From: Meconema thalassinum
Taxonomy: Eukaryota; Arthropoda; Insecta; Orthoptera; Tettigoniidae
Assembly: GCA_946902985.2 (NCBI GenBank)
Contig: CAMPQE020000056.1
Span: forward strand, 372,001-436,000
Reading direction: 5' to 3'
Length of the DNA: 64,000 nucleotides
The notes beneath the pieces were generated by a model. It had not been told where the DNA came from and searched no databases. It saw only the letters and a program-made list of their open reading frames with translations. Numbering within the stretch: position 1 is the first letter of the stretch; the number at the start of each line of letters is the position of its first letter. The translations under genes were made by a program, and so were the position numbers. Positions 13,301 to 28,300 of this stretch are shown here, piece by piece.

Positions 13301-16300
13301 AATACACGACGCTCTCTCTCACGCTGCCCTCATGGACAGTCCTTTCACCTCTCGCAGTCTGGTCCCACTGTCTGACCCCCGACTGCTCTGAGGTCAGCGC
13401 TTATAAACACACGACACTCTCTCTCACGGACAGTCCTTTCACCTCTCGCAGTCTGGTCCCACTGTCTGACCCCCGACTGCTCTGAGGTCAGCGCTTATAA
13501 ACACACGACACTCTCTTTCCCGGACAGTCCTTTCACCTCTCGCAGTCTGGTCCCACTGTCTGACCCCCGACTGCTCTGAGGTCAGCGCTTATAAACACAC
13601 GTCACTCTCTCTCACGGACAGTCCTTTCACCTCTCGCAGTCTGGTCCCTCTGTCTGACCCCCGACTGCTCTGAGGTCAGCGCTTATAAACACACGACACT
13701 CTCTCTCACTGACAGTCCTTCCTCCTCTCGCAGTCTGGTCCCACTGTCTGACTCCTCACTGCTCTGAGGTCAGCGCTTATAAACATACGACACTCTCTTT
13801 CACGGACAGTCCTTTCACCTCTCGCAGTCTGGTCCCACTGTCTGACCCCCGACTGCTCTGAGTTCAGCGCTTATAAACACACGTCACTCTCTCTCACGGA
13901 CAGTACTTTCACCTCTCGCAGTCTGGTCCCTCTGTCTGACCCCCGACTGCTCTGAGGTCAGCGCTTACAAACACACGTCACTCTCTCGCACGCTGTCCTC
14001 ACGGACAGTCCTTTCACCTCTCGCAGTCTGGTCCCACTGTCTGACCCCCGACTGCTCTGAGGTCAGCGCTTATATATACTCGACACTCTCTCTCACGCTG
14101 TCCTCACGGACAGTCCTTTCACCTCTCGCAGTCTGGTCCCACTGTCTGACCCCCGACTGCTCTGAGGTCAGCGCTTATAAACACACAACACCCTCTCTCA
14201 CTGACAGTCCTTTCACCTCTCGCAGTCTGGTCCCACTGTCTGACTCCTCACTGCTCTGAGGTCAACGCTTATAAACACACGACACTCTCTCTCACGGGCA
14301 GTCCTTTCACCTCTCGCAGACTGGTCCCACTGTCTGACCCCCGACTGCTCTGAGGTCAGCGCTTATAAACACTCGTCACTCTCTCTCACGCTTCCCTCAC
14401 GGACAGTCCTTTCACCTCTCGCAGTCTGGTCCCACTGTCTGACCCCCGACTGCTCTGAGGTCAGCGCTTATAAACACACGACACCCTCTCTCACTGACAG
14501 TCCTTTCACCTCTCGCAGTCTGGTCCCACTGTCTGACTCCTCACTGCTCTGAGGTCAGCGCTTATAAACACACGACACTCCCTCTCACGGACAGTCCTTT
14601 CACCTCTCGCAATCTGGTCCCACTGTCTGACCCATGACTGCTCTGAGGTCAGGGCTTATAAACACACGACACTCTCTCTCACGGACAGTCCTTTCACCTC
14701 TCGCAGTCTGGTCCCACTGGCTGACCCCCGACTGCTCTGAGGTCAGCGCTTATAAACACTCGTCACTCTCTCTCACGGACAGTCCTTTCACCTCTCGCAG
14801 TCTGGTCCCACTGTCTGACCCCCGACTGCTCTGAGGTCAGCGCTTATAAACACACGACACCCTCTCTCACTGACAGTCCTTTCACCTCTCGCAGTCTGGT
14901 CCCACTGTCTGACTCCTCACTGCTCTGAGGTCAGCGCTTATAAACACACGACACTCTCCCTCACGGACAGTCCTTTCACCTCTCGCAATCTGGTCCCACT
15001 GTCTGACCCCTGACTGCTCTGAGGTCAGCGCTTATAAACACTCGTCACTCTCTCTCACGCTTCCATCACGGACAGTCCTTTCACCTCTCGCAGTCTGGTC
15101 CCACTGTCTGACCCCCGACTGCTCTGAGGTCAGCGCTTATAAACACACGACACTCTCTCTCACGGACAGTCCTTTCACCTCTCGCAGTGTGGTCCCACTG
15201 TCTGACCCCCGACTGCTCTGAGGTCAGCGCTTATAAACACACGTCATTCTCTCTCACGGACAGTCCTTTCACCTCTCGCAGTCTGGTCCCACTGTCTGAC
15301 CCCCGACTGCTCTGAGGTCAGCGCTTATAAACACACGACACTCTCTCTCACGGACAGTCCTTTCACCTCTCGCAGTGTGGTCCCACTGTCTGACCCCCAA
15401 CTGCCCTGAGGTCAGCGCTTATAAACACACGACACTCTCTCTCACGGACAGTCCTTTCACCTCTCGCAGTGTGGTCCCACTGTCTGACCCCCGACTGCTC
15501 TGAGGTCAGCGCTTATAAACACACGTCATTCTCTCTCACGGACAGTCCTTTCACCTCTCGCAGTCTGGTCCCACTGTCTGACCCCCGACTGCTCTGAGGT
15601 CTGCGCTTATAAACACACGTCACTCTCTCTCACGGACAGTCCTTTCACCTCTCGCAGTCTGGTCCCACTGTCTGACCCCCAAGTGCTCTGAGGTCAGCGC
15701 TTAAGCACACGACACTCTCTCCCAGGGACAGTCCTTTCTCCTCTCGTAGTCTGGTCCCACTGTCCGACCCCCGACTGCTCTGTGGTCGGCGCTTATAAAC
15801 ACACGTCACTCTCTCTCTCACGGACAGTCCTTTCACCTCTCGCAGTCTGGTCCCACTGTCTGACCCCCGACTGCTCTGAGGTCAGCGCTTATAAACTCAC
15901 GACACTCTCTCTCACGGACAGTCCTTTCACCTCTCGCAGTCTGGTCCCACTGTCTGACCCTCGACTGCTCTGAGGTCAGCGCTTATAAACACACGTCACT
16001 CTCTCTCTCACGGACAGTCCTTTCACCTCTCGCAGTCTGGTCCCACTGTCTGAACCCCGACTGCTCTGAGGTCAGCGCTTATAAACACACGTCACTCTCT
16101 CTCAAGAACAGTCCTTTCACCTCTCGCAGTCTGGTTCCACTGTCTGACCCCCGACTGCTCTGAGGTCAGCGCTTACAAACACACGTCACTCTCTCGCATG
16201 CTGCCCTCACGGACAGTCCTATCACCTCTCGCAGTCTGGTCCCACTGTCTGACCCCCGACTGCTCTGAGGTCAGCGCTTATAAACACACAACACCCTCTC

Positions 16301-19300
16301 TCACTGACAGTCCTTTCACCTCTCGCAGTCTGGTCCCACTGTCTGACTCCTCACTGCTCTGAGGTCAACGCTTATAAACACACGACACTCTCTCTCACGG
16401 GCAGTCCTTTCTCCTCTCGCAGACTGGTCCCACTGTCTGACCCCCGACTGCTCTGAGGTCAGCGCTTATAAACACTCGTCACTCTCTCTCACGCTTCCCT
16501 CACGGACAGTCCTTTCACCTCTCGCAGTCTGGTCCCACTGTCTGACCCCCGACTGCTCTGAGGTCAGCGCTTATAAACACACGACACCCTCTCTCACTGA
16601 CAGTCCTTTCACCTCTCGCAGTCTGGTCCCACTGTCTGACTCCTCACTGCTCTGAGGTCAGCGCTTATAAACACACGACACTCTCTCTCACGGACAGTCC
16701 TTTCACCTCTCGCAATCTGGTCCCACTGTCTGACCCATGACTGCTCTGAGGACAGGGCTTATAAACACACGACACTCTCTCTCACGGACAGTCCTTTCAC
16801 CTCTCGCAGTCTGGTCCCACTGTCTGACCCCCGACTGCTCTGAGGTCAGCGCTTATAAACACTCGTCACTCTCTCTCACGGACAGTCCTTTCACCTCTCG
16901 CAGTCTGGTCCCACTGTCTGACCCCCGACTGCTCTGAGGTCAGCGCTTATAAACACACGACACCCTCTCTCACTGACAGTCCTTTCACCTCTCGCAGTCT
17001 GGTCCCACTGTCTGACTCCTCACTGCTCTGAGGTCAGCGCTTATAAACACACGACACTCTCCCTCACGGACAGTCCTTTCACCTCTCGCAATCTGGTCCC
17101 ACTGTCTGACCCCTGACTGCTCTGAGGTCAGCGCTTATAAACACTCGTCACTCTCTCTCACGCTTCCCTCACGGACAGTCCTTTCACCTCTCGCAGTCTG
17201 GTCCCACTGTCTGACCCCCGACTGCTCTGAGGTCAGCGCTTATAAACACACGACACTCTCTCTCACGGACAGTCCTTTCACCTCTCGCAGTCTGGTCCCA
17301 CTGTCTGACCCCCGACTGCTCTGAGGTCAGCGCTTATAAACACACGACACTCTCTCTCATGGACAGTCCTTTCACCTCTCGCAGACTGATCCCACTTTCT
17401 GACCCCCGACTGCTCTGAGATCAGCGCTTATAAACACACGACACTCTCTCTCACTGAGAGTCCTTTCACCTCTCGCAGTCTGGTCCCACAGACTGACACC
17501 CACTGCTCTGAGGACAGCGCTTATAAACACACGACACTCTCTCTCACGGACAGTCCTTTCACCTCTCGCACTCTGGTCCCACTGTTTGACCCCCGACTGC
17601 TCTGAGATCAGCGCTTATAGACACACGTCACTCTCTCTCACGGACAGTCCTTTCACCTCTCGCAGTCTGGTCCCACTGTCTGACCCCCGACTGCTCTGAG
17701 GTCAGCGCTTACAAACACACGTCACTCTCTCGAACGCTGTCCTCACGGACAGTCCTTTCACCTCTCGCAGTCTGGTCCCACTGTCTGACCCCCGACTGCT
17801 CTGAGGTCAGCGCTTATAAACACACGACACTCTCTCTCACGGACAGTCCTTTCACCTCTCGCAGTCTGGTCCCACTGTCTGACCCCCGACTGCTCTGAGG
17901 TCAGCGCTTATAAACACACGACACTCTCTCTCATGGACAGTCCTTTCACCTCTCGCAGACTGATCCCACTTTCTGACCCCCGACTGCTCTGAGATCAGCG
18001 CTTATAAACACACGACACTCTCTCTCACTGAGTGTCCTTTCACCTCTCGCAGTCTGGTCCCACTGTCTGACCCCCGACTGCTCTGAGGTCAGCGCTTATT
18101 AACACACGACACTCTCTCTCACTGACAGTCCTTCCACCTCTCGCAGTCTGGTCCCACTGTCTGACCCCCGACTGCTCTGAGTTCAGCGCTTATAAACACA
18201 CGACACTCTCTCACACGGACAGTCCATTCACCTCTCGCAGTGTGGTCATACTGTCTGACCCCCGACTGCTCTGAAGTCAGCGCTTATAAACACACGTCAT
18301 TCTCTCTCACGGACAGCCCTTTCACTTCTCGCAGTGTGGTCCCACGGTCTGACCCCCGACTGCTCTGAGATCAGCGCTTATAATCACACGTCACTCTCTC
18401 TCACGGACAGTCCTTTCACCTCTCGCAGTCTGGTCCCACTGTCTGACTCCTCACTGCTCTGAGGTCAGCGCTTATAAACACACGACACTCTCTCTCACGG
18501 ACAGTCCTTTCACCTCTCGCAATCTGGTCCCACTGTCTGACCCATGACTGCTCTGAGGACAGGGCTTATAAACACACGACACTCTCTCTCACGGACAGTC
18601 CTTTCACCTCTCGCAGTCTGGTCCCACTGTCTGACCCCCGACTGTTCTGAGGTCAGCGCTCATAAATACACGACACTCTCTCTCACGGACAGTCCTTTCA
18701 CCTCTCGCAGTCCTGTCCCTCTGTCTGAACCCCGACTGCTCTGAGGTCATCGCTTATAAAAACACGACACTCCCTCTCACGGACAGTCCTTTCACCTCTC
18801 GCAGTCTGGTCCCACTGTCTGACCCCCGACTGCTCTGAGGTCAGCGCTTATAAACACACGACACTCTCTCTCACGGACAGTCCTTTCACCTCTCGCAGTC
18901 TGGTCCCACTGTCTGACCCCCGACTGCTCTGAGGTCAGCGCTTATAAACACACGACACACTCTTTCACGGACAGTCCTTTCACCTCTCGCAGTCTGGTCC
19001 CTCTGTCTGACCCCCGACTGCTCTGAGGTCAGCGCTTATAAACACACGTCACTCTCTCTCACGGACAGTCCTTTCACCTCTCGCAGTCTGGTCCCTCAGT
19101 CTGACCCCCGACTGCTCTGAGGTCAGCGCTTATAAACACACGACACTCTCTCTCACTGACAGTCCTTCCACCTCTCGCAGTCTGGTCCCACTGTCTGACT
19201 CCTCACTGCTCTGAGGTCAGCGCTTATAAACACACGACACTCTCTATCACGGACAGTCCTTTCACCTCTCGCAGACTGGTCCCACTGTCTGACCCCCGAC

Positions 19301-22300
19301 TGCTCTGAGGTCAGCGCTTATAAACACACGACACTCTCTCTCACGGACAGTCCTTTCACCTCTCGCAGTCTGGTCCCTCTGTCTGACCCCCGACTGCTCT
19401 GAGGTCAGCGCTTACAAACACACGTCACTCTCTCGCACGCTGCCCTCACGTACAGTCCTTTCACCTCTCGCAGTCTGGTCCCACTGTCTGACCCCCGACT
19501 GCTCTGAGGTCAGCGCTTATAAATACACGACACTCTCTCTCACGCTGTCCTCACGGACAGTCCTTTCACCTCTCGCAGTCTGGTCCCACTGTCTGACCCC
19601 CGACTGCTCTGAGGTCAGCGCTTATAAACACACGACACTCTCTCTCACGGACAGTCCTTTCACCTCTCGCAGTCTGGTCCCTCTGTCTGACCCCCGACTG
19701 CTCTGAGGTCAGCGCTTACAAACACACGTCACTCTCTCGCACGCTGTCCTCACGGACAGTCCTTTCACCTCTCGCAGTCTGGTCCCACTGTCTGACCCCC
19801 GATTGCTCTGAGGTCAGCGCTTATAAACACACGACACTCTCTTTCACGGACAGTCCTTTCACCTCTCGCAGTCTGGTCCCACTGTCTGACCCCCAACTGC
19901 TCTGAGGTCAGCGCTTATAAATACACGACGCTCTCTCTCACGCTGCCCTCATGGACAGTCCTTTCACCTCTCGCAGTCTGGTCCCACTGTCTGACCCCCG
20001 ACTGCTCTGAGGTCAGCGCTTATAAACACACGACACTCTCTCTCACGGACAGTCCTTTCACCTCTCGCAGTCTGGTCCCACTGTCTGACCCCCGACTGCT
20101 CTGAGGTCAGCGCTTATAAACACACGACACTCTCTTTCCCGGACAGTCCTTTCACCTCTCGCAGTCTGGTCCCACTGTCTGACCCCCGACTGCTCTGAGG
20201 TCAGCGCTTATAAACACACGTCACTCTCTCTCACGGACAGTCCTTTCACCTCTCGCAGTCTGGTCCCTCTGTCTGACCCCCGACTGCTCTGAGGTCAGCG
20301 CTTATAAACACACGACACTCTCTCTCACTGACAGTCCTTCCTCCTCTCGCAGTCTGGTCCCACTGTCTGACTCCTCACTGCTCTGAGGTCAGCGCTTATA
20401 AACATACGACACTCTCTTTCACGGACAGTCCTTTCACCTCTCGCAGTCTGGTCCCACTGTCTGACCCCCGACTGCTCTGAGTTCAGCGCTTATAAACACA
20501 CGTCACTCTCTCTCACGGACAGTACTTTCACCTCTCGCAGTCTGGTCCCTCTGTCTGACCCCCGACTGCTCTGAGGTCAGCGCTTACAAACACACGTCAC
20601 TCTCTCGCACGCTGTCCTCACGGACAGTCCTTTCACCTCTCGCAGTCTGGTCCCACTGTCTGACCCCCGACTGCTCTGAGGTCAGCGCTTATATATACTC
20701 GACACTCTCTCTCACGCTGTCCTCACGGACAGTCCTTTCACCTCTCGCAGTCTGGTCCCACTGTCTGACCCCCGACTGCTCTGAGGTCAGCGCTTATAAA
20801 CACACGACACTCTCTCTCACGGACAGTCCTATCATCTCTCGCAGTCTGGTCCCACTGTCTGACCCCCGACTGCTCTGAGGTCAGCGCTTATAAACACACA
20901 ACACCCTCTCTCACTGACAGTCCTTTCACCTCTCGCAGTCTGGTCCCACTGTCTGACTCCTCACTGCTCTGAGGTCAACGCTTATAAACACACGACACTC
21001 TCTCTCACGGGCAGTCCTTTCACCTCTCGCAGACTGGTCCCACTGTCTGACCCCCGACTGCTCTGAGGTCAGCGCTTATAAACACTCGTCACTCTCTCTC
21101 ACGCTTCCCTCACGGACAGTCCTTTCACCTCTCGCAGTCTGGTCCCACTGTCTGACCCCCGACTGCTCTGAGGTCAGCGCTTATAAACACACGACACCCT
21201 CTCTCACTGACAGTCCTTTCACCTCTCGCAGTCTGGTCCCACTGTCTGACTCCTCACTGCTCTGAGGTCAGCGCTTATAAACACACGACACTCCCTCTCA
21301 CGGACAGTCCTTTCACCTCTCGCAATCTGGTCCCACTGTCTGACCCATGACTGCTCTGAGGTCAGGGCTTATAAACACACGACACTCTCTCTCACGGACA
21401 GTCCTTTCACCTCTCGCAGTCTGGTCCCACTGTCTGACCCCCGACTGCTCTGAGGTCAGCGCTTATAAACACTCGTCACTCTCTCTCACGGACAGTCCTT
21501 TCACCTCTCGCAGTCTGGTCCCACTGTCTGACCCCCGACTGCTCTGAGGTCAGCGCTTATAAACACACGACACCCTCTCTCACTGACAGTCCTTTCACCT
21601 CTCGCAGTCTGGTCCCACTGTCTGACTCCTCACTGCTCTGAGGTCAGCGCTTATAAACACACGACACTCTCCCTCACGGACAGTCCTTTCACCTCTCGCA
21701 ATCTGGTCCCACTGTCTGACCCCTGACTGCTCTGAGGTCAGCGCTTATAAACACTCGTCACTCTCTCTCACGCTTCCATCACGGACAGTCCTTTCACCTC
21801 TCGCAGTCTGGTCCCACTGTCTGACCCCCGACTGCTCTGAGGTCAGCGCTTATAAACACACGACACTCTCTCTCACGGACAGTCCTTTCACCTCTCGCAG
21901 TGTGGTCCCACTGTCTGACCCCCGACTGCTCTGAGGTCAGCGCTTATAAACACACGTCATTCTCTCTCACGGACAGTCCTTTCACCTCTCGCAGTCTGGT
22001 CCCACTGTCTGACACCCGACTGCTCTGAGGTCAGCGCTTATAAACACACGACACTCTCTCTCACGGACAGTCCTTTCACCTCTCGCAGTGTGGTCCCACT
22101 GTCTGACCCCCAACTGCCCTGAGGTCAGCGCTTATAAACACACGACACTCTCTCTCACGGACAGTCCTTTCACCTCTCGCAGTGTGGTCCCACTGTCTGA
22201 CCCCCGACTGCTCTGAGGTCAGCGCTTATAAACACACGTCATTCTCTCTCACGGACAGTCCTTTCACCTCTCGCAGTCTGGTCCCACTGTCTGACCCCCG

Positions 22301-25300
22301 ACTGCTCTGAGGTCTGCGCTTATAAACACACGTCACTCTCTCTCACGGACAGTCCTTTCACCTCTCGCAGTCTGGTCCCACTGTCTGACCCCCAAGTGCT
22401 CTGAGGTCAGCGCTTAAGCACACGACACTCTCTCCCAGGGACAGTCCTTTCTCCTCTCGTAGTCTGGTCCCACTGTCCGACCCCCGACTGCTCTGTGGTC
22501 GGCGCTTATAAACACACGTCACTCTCTCTCTCACGGACAGTCCTTTCACCTCTCGCAGTCTGGTCCCACTGTCTGACCCCCGACTGCTCTGAGGTCAGCG
22601 CTTATAAACTCACGACACTCTCTCTCACGGACAGTCCTTTCACCTCTCGCAGTCTGGTCCCACTGTCTGACCCTCGACTGCTCTGAGGTCAGCGCTTATA
22701 AACACACGTCACTCTCTCTCTCACGGACAGTCCTTTCACCTCTCGCAGTCTGGTCCCACTGTCTGAACCCCGACTGCTCTGAGGTCAGCGCTTATAAACA
22801 CACGTCACTCTCTCTCAAGAACAGTCCTTTCACCTCTCGCAGTCTGGTTCCACTGTCTGACCCCCGACTGCTCTGAGGTCAGCGCTTACAAACACACGTC
22901 ACTCTCTCGCATGCTGCCCTCACGGACAGTCCTTTCACCTCTCGCAGTCTGGTCCCACTGTCTGACCCCCGACTGCTCTGAGGTCAGCGCTTATAAACAC
23001 ACAACACCCTCTCTCACTGACAGTCCTTTCACCTCTCGCAGTCTGGTCCCACTGTCTGACTCCTCACTGCTCTGAGGTCAACGCTTATAAACACACGACA
23101 CTCTCTCTCACGGGCAGTCCTTTCTCCTCTCGCAGACTGGTCCCACTGTCTGACCCCCGACTGCTCTGAGGTCAGCGCTTATAAACACTCGTCACTCTCT
23201 CTCACGCTTCCCTCACGGACAGTCCTTTCACCTCTCGCAGTCTGGTCCCACTGTCTGACCCCCGACTGCTCTGAGGTCAGCGCTTATAAACACACGACAC
23301 CCTCTCTCACTGACAGTCCTTTCACCTCTCGCAGTCTGGTCCCACTGTCTGACTCCTCACTGCTCTGAGGTCAGCGCTTATAAACACACGACACTCTCTC
23401 TCACGGACAGTCCTTTCACCTCTCGCAATCTGGTCCCACTGTCTGACCCATGACTGCTCTGAGGACAGGGCTTATAAACACACGACACTCTCTCTCACGG
23501 ACAGTCCTTTCACCTCTCGCAGTCTGGTCCCACTGTCTGACCCCCGACTGCTCTGAGGTCAGCGCTTATAAACACTCGTCACTCTCTCTCACGGACAGTC
23601 CTTTCACCTCTCGCAGTCTGGTCCCACTGTCTGACCCCCGACTGCTCTGAGGTCAGCGCTTATAAACACACGACACCCTCTCTCACTGACAGTCCTTTCA
23701 CCTCTCGCAGTCTGGTCCCACTGTCTGACTCCTCACTGTTCTGAGGTCAGCGCTTATAAACACACGACACTCTCCCTCACGGACAGTCCTTTCACCTCTC
23801 GCAATCTGGTCCCACTGTCTGACCCCTGACTGCTCTGAGGTCAGCGCTTATAAACACTCGTCACTCTCTCTCACGCTTCCCTCACGGACAGTCCTTTCAC
23901 CTCTCGCAGTCTGGTCCCACTGTCTGACCCCCGACTGCTCTGAGATCAGCGCTTATAGACACACGTCACTCTCTCTCACGGACAGTCCTTTCACCTCTCG
24001 CAGTCTGGTCCCACTGTCTGACCCCCGACTGCTCTGAGGTCAGCGCTTACAAACACACGTCACTCTCTCGAACGCTGTCCTCACGGACAGTCCTTTCACC
24101 TCTCGCAGTCTGGTCCCACTGTCTGACCCCCGACTGCTCTGAGGTCAGCGCTTATAAACACACGACACTCTCTCTCACGGACAGTCCTTTCACCTCTCGC
24201 AGTCTGGTCCCACTGTCTGACCCCCGACTGCTCTGAGGTAAGCGCTTATAAACACACGACACTCTCTCTCATGGACAGTCCTTTCACCTCTCGCAGACTG
24301 ATCCCACTGTCTGACCCCCGACTGCTCTGAGATCAGCGCTTATAAACACACGACACTCTCTCTCACTGAGAGTCCTTTCACCTCTCGCAGTCTGGTCCCA
24401 CTGTCTGACCCCCGACTGCTCTGAGGTCAGCGCTTATAAACACACGACACTCTCTCTCACTGACAGTCCTTCCACCTCTCGCAGTCTGGTCCCACTGTCT
24501 GACCCCCGACTGCTCTGAGTTCAGCGCTTATAAACACACGACACTCTCTCTCACGGACAGTCCTTTCACCTCTCGCAGTGTGGTCATACTGTCTGACCCC
24601 CGACTGCTCTGAAGTCGGCGCTTATAAACACACGTCATTCTCTCTCACGGACAGCCCTTTCACTTCTCGCAGTGTGGTCCCACTGTCTGACCCCCGACTG
24701 CTCTGAGATCAGCGCTTATAATCACACGTCACTCTCTCTCACGGACAGTCCTTTCACCTCTCGCAGTCTGGTCCCACTGTCTGACCCCCGATTGCTCTGA
24801 GATCAGCGCTTATATACACACGTCACTCTCTCTCACGGGCAGTCCTTTCACCTCTCGCAGTCTGGTCCCACTGTCTGACCCCCGACTGCTCTGAGGTCAG
24901 CGCTTATAAACACACGTCACTCACTCTCACGGACAGTCCTTTCACCTCTCGCAGTCTGGTCCCACTGTCTGACCCCCGACTGTTCTGAGGTCAGCGCTCA
25001 TAAATACACGACACTCTCTCTCACGGACAGTCCTTTCACCTCTCGCAGTCCTGTCCCACTGTCTGAACCCCGACTGCTCTGAGGTCATCGCTTATAAAAA
25101 CACGACACTCCCTCTCACGGACAGTCCTTTCACCTCTCGCAGTCTGGTCCCACTGTCTGACCCCCGACTGCTCTGAGGTCAGCGCTTATAAACACACGAC
25201 ACTCTCTCTCACGGACAGTCCTTTCACCTCTCGCAGTCTGGTCCCACTGTCTGACCCCCGACTGCTCTGAGGTCAGCGCTTATAAACACACGACACACTC

Positions 25301-28300
25301 TTTCACGGACAGTCCTTTCACCTCTCGCAGTCTGGTCCCTCTGTCTGACCCCCGACTGCTCTGAGGTCAGCGCTTATAAACACACGTCACTCTCTCTCAC
25401 GGACAGTCCTTTCACCTCTCGCAGTCTGGTCCCTCAGTCTGACCCCCGACTGCTCTGAGGTCAGCGCTTATAAACACACGACACTCTCTCTCACTGACAG
25501 TCCTTCCACCTCTCGCAGTCTGGTCCCACTGTCTGACTCCTCACTGCTCTGAGGTCAGCGCTTATAAACACACGACACTCTCTATCACGGACAGTCCTTT
25601 CACCTCTCGCAGACTGGTCCCACTGTCTGACCCCCGACTGCTCTGAGGTCAGCGCTTATAAACACACGACACTCTCTCTCACGGACAGTCCTTTCACCTC
25701 TCGCAGTCTGGTCCCTCTGTCTGACCCCCTACTGCTCTGAGGTCAGCGCTTACAAACACACGTCACTCTCTCGCACGCTGCCCTCACGTACAGTCCTTTC
25801 ACCTCTCGCAGTCTGGTCCCACTGTCTGACCCCCGACTGCTCTGAGATCAGCGCTTATAAATACACGACACTCTCTCTCACGCTGTCCTCACGGACAGTC
25901 CTTTCACCTCTCGCAGTCTGGTCCCACTGTCTGACCCCCGACTGCTCTGAGGTCAGCGCTTATAAACACACGACACTCTCTCTCACGGACAGTCCTTTCA
26001 CCTCTCGCAGTCTGGTCCCTCTGTCTGACCCCCGACTGCTCTGAGGTCAGCGCTTACAAACACACGTCACTCTCTCGCACGCTGTCCTCACGGACAGTCC
26101 TTTCACCTCTCGCAGTCTGGTCCCACTGTCTGACCCCCGATTGCTCTGAGGTCAGCGCTTATAAACACACGACACTCTCTTTCACGGACAGTCCTTTCAC
26201 CTCTCGCAGTCTGGTCCCACTGTCTGACCCCCGACTGCTCTGAGGTCAGCGCTTATAAATACACGACGCTCTCTCTCACGCTGCCCTCATGGACAGTCCT
26301 TTCACCTCTCGCAGTCTGGTCCCACTGTCTGACCCCCGACTGCTCTGAGGTCAGCGCTTATAAACACACGACACTCTCTCTCACGGACAGTCCTTTCACC
26401 TCTCGCAGTCTGGTCCCACTGTCTGACCCCCGACTGCTCTGAGGTCAGCGCTTATAAACACACGACACTCTCTTTCCCGGACAGTCCTTTCACCTCTCGC
26501 AGTCTGGTCCCACTGTCTGACCCCCGACTGCTCTGAGGTCAGCGCTTATAAACACACGTCACTCTCTCTCACGGACAGTCCTTTCACCTCTCGCAGTCTG
26601 GTCCCTCTGTCTGACCCCCGACTGCTCTGAGGTCGGCGCTTATAAACACACGACACTCTCTCTCACTGACAGTCCTTCCTCCTCTCGCAGTCTGGTCCCA
26701 CTGTCTGACTCCTCACTGCTCTGAGGTCAGCGCTTATAAACATACGACACTCTCTTTCACGGACAGTCCTTTCACCTCTCGCAGTCTGGTCCCACTGTCT
26801 GACCCCCGACTGCTCTGAGTTCAGCGCTTATAAACACACGTCTCTCTCTCTCACGGACAGTACTTTCACCTCTCGCAGTCTGGTCCCTCTGTCTGACCCC
26901 CGAATGCTCTGAGGTCAGCGCTTACAAACACACGTCACTCTCTCGCACGCTGTCCTCACGGACAGTCCTTTCACCTCTCGCAGTCTGGTCCCACTGTCTG
27001 ACCCCCGACTGCTCTGAGGTCAGCGCTTATATATACTCGACAGTCCTTTCACCTCTCGCAGTCTGGTCCCACTGTCTGACCCCCGACTGCTCTGAGGTCA
27101 GCGCTTATAAACACACGACACTCTCTCTCACGGACAGTCCTATCATCTCTCGCAGTCTGGTCCCACTGTCTGACCCCCGACTGCTCTGAGGTCAGCGCTT
27201 ATAAACACACAACACCCTCTCTCACTGACAGTCCTTTCACCTCTCGCAGTCTGGTCCCACTGTCTGACTCCTCACTGCTCTGAGGTCAACGCTTATAAAC
27301 ACACGACACTCTCTCTCACGGGCAGTCCTTTCACCTCTCCCAGACTGGTCCCACTGTCTGACCCCCGACTGCTCTGAGGTCAGCGCTTATAAACACTCGT
27401 CACTCTCTCTCACGCTTCCCTCACGGACAGTCCTTTCACCTCTCGCAGTCTGGTCCCACTGTCTGACCCCCGACTGCTCTGAGGTCAGCGCTTATAAACA
27501 CACGACACCCTCTCTCACTGACAGTCCTTTCACCTCTCGCAGTCTGGTCCCACTGTCTGACTCCTCACTGCTCTGAGGTCAGCGCTTATAAACACACGAC
27601 ACTCCCTCTCACGGACAGTCCTTTCACCTCTCGCAATCTGGTCCCACTGTCTGACCCATGACTGCTCTGAGGTCAGGGCTTATAAACACACGACACTCTC
27701 TCTCACGGACAGTCCTTTCACCTCTCGCAGTCTGGTCCCACTGTCTGACCCCCGACTGCTCTGAGGTCAGCGCTTATAAACACTCGTCACTCTCTCTCAC
27801 GGACAGTCCTTTCACCTCTCGCAGTCTGGTCCCACTGTCTGACCCCCGACTGCTCTGAGGTCAGCGCTTATAAACACACGACACCCTCTCTCACTGACAG
27901 TCCTTTCACCTCTCGCAGTCTGGTCCCACTGTCTGACTCCTCACTGCTCTGAGGTCAGCGCTTATAAACACACGACACTCTCCCTCACGGACAGTCCTTT
28001 CACCTCTCGCAATCTGGTCCCACTGTCTGACCCCTGACTGCTCTGAGGTCAGCGCTTATAAACACTCGTCACTCTCTCTCACGCTTCCCTCACGGACAGT
28101 CCTTTCACCTCTCGCAGTCTGGTCCCACCGTCTGACCCCCGACTGCTCTGAGGTCAGCGCTTATAAACACACGACACTCTATCTCACGGACAGTCCTTTC
28201 ACCTCTCGCAGTCTGGTCCCACTGTCTGACCCCCGACTGCTCTGAGGTCAGCGCTTATAAACACACGTCATTCTCTCTCACGGACAGTCCTTTCACCTCT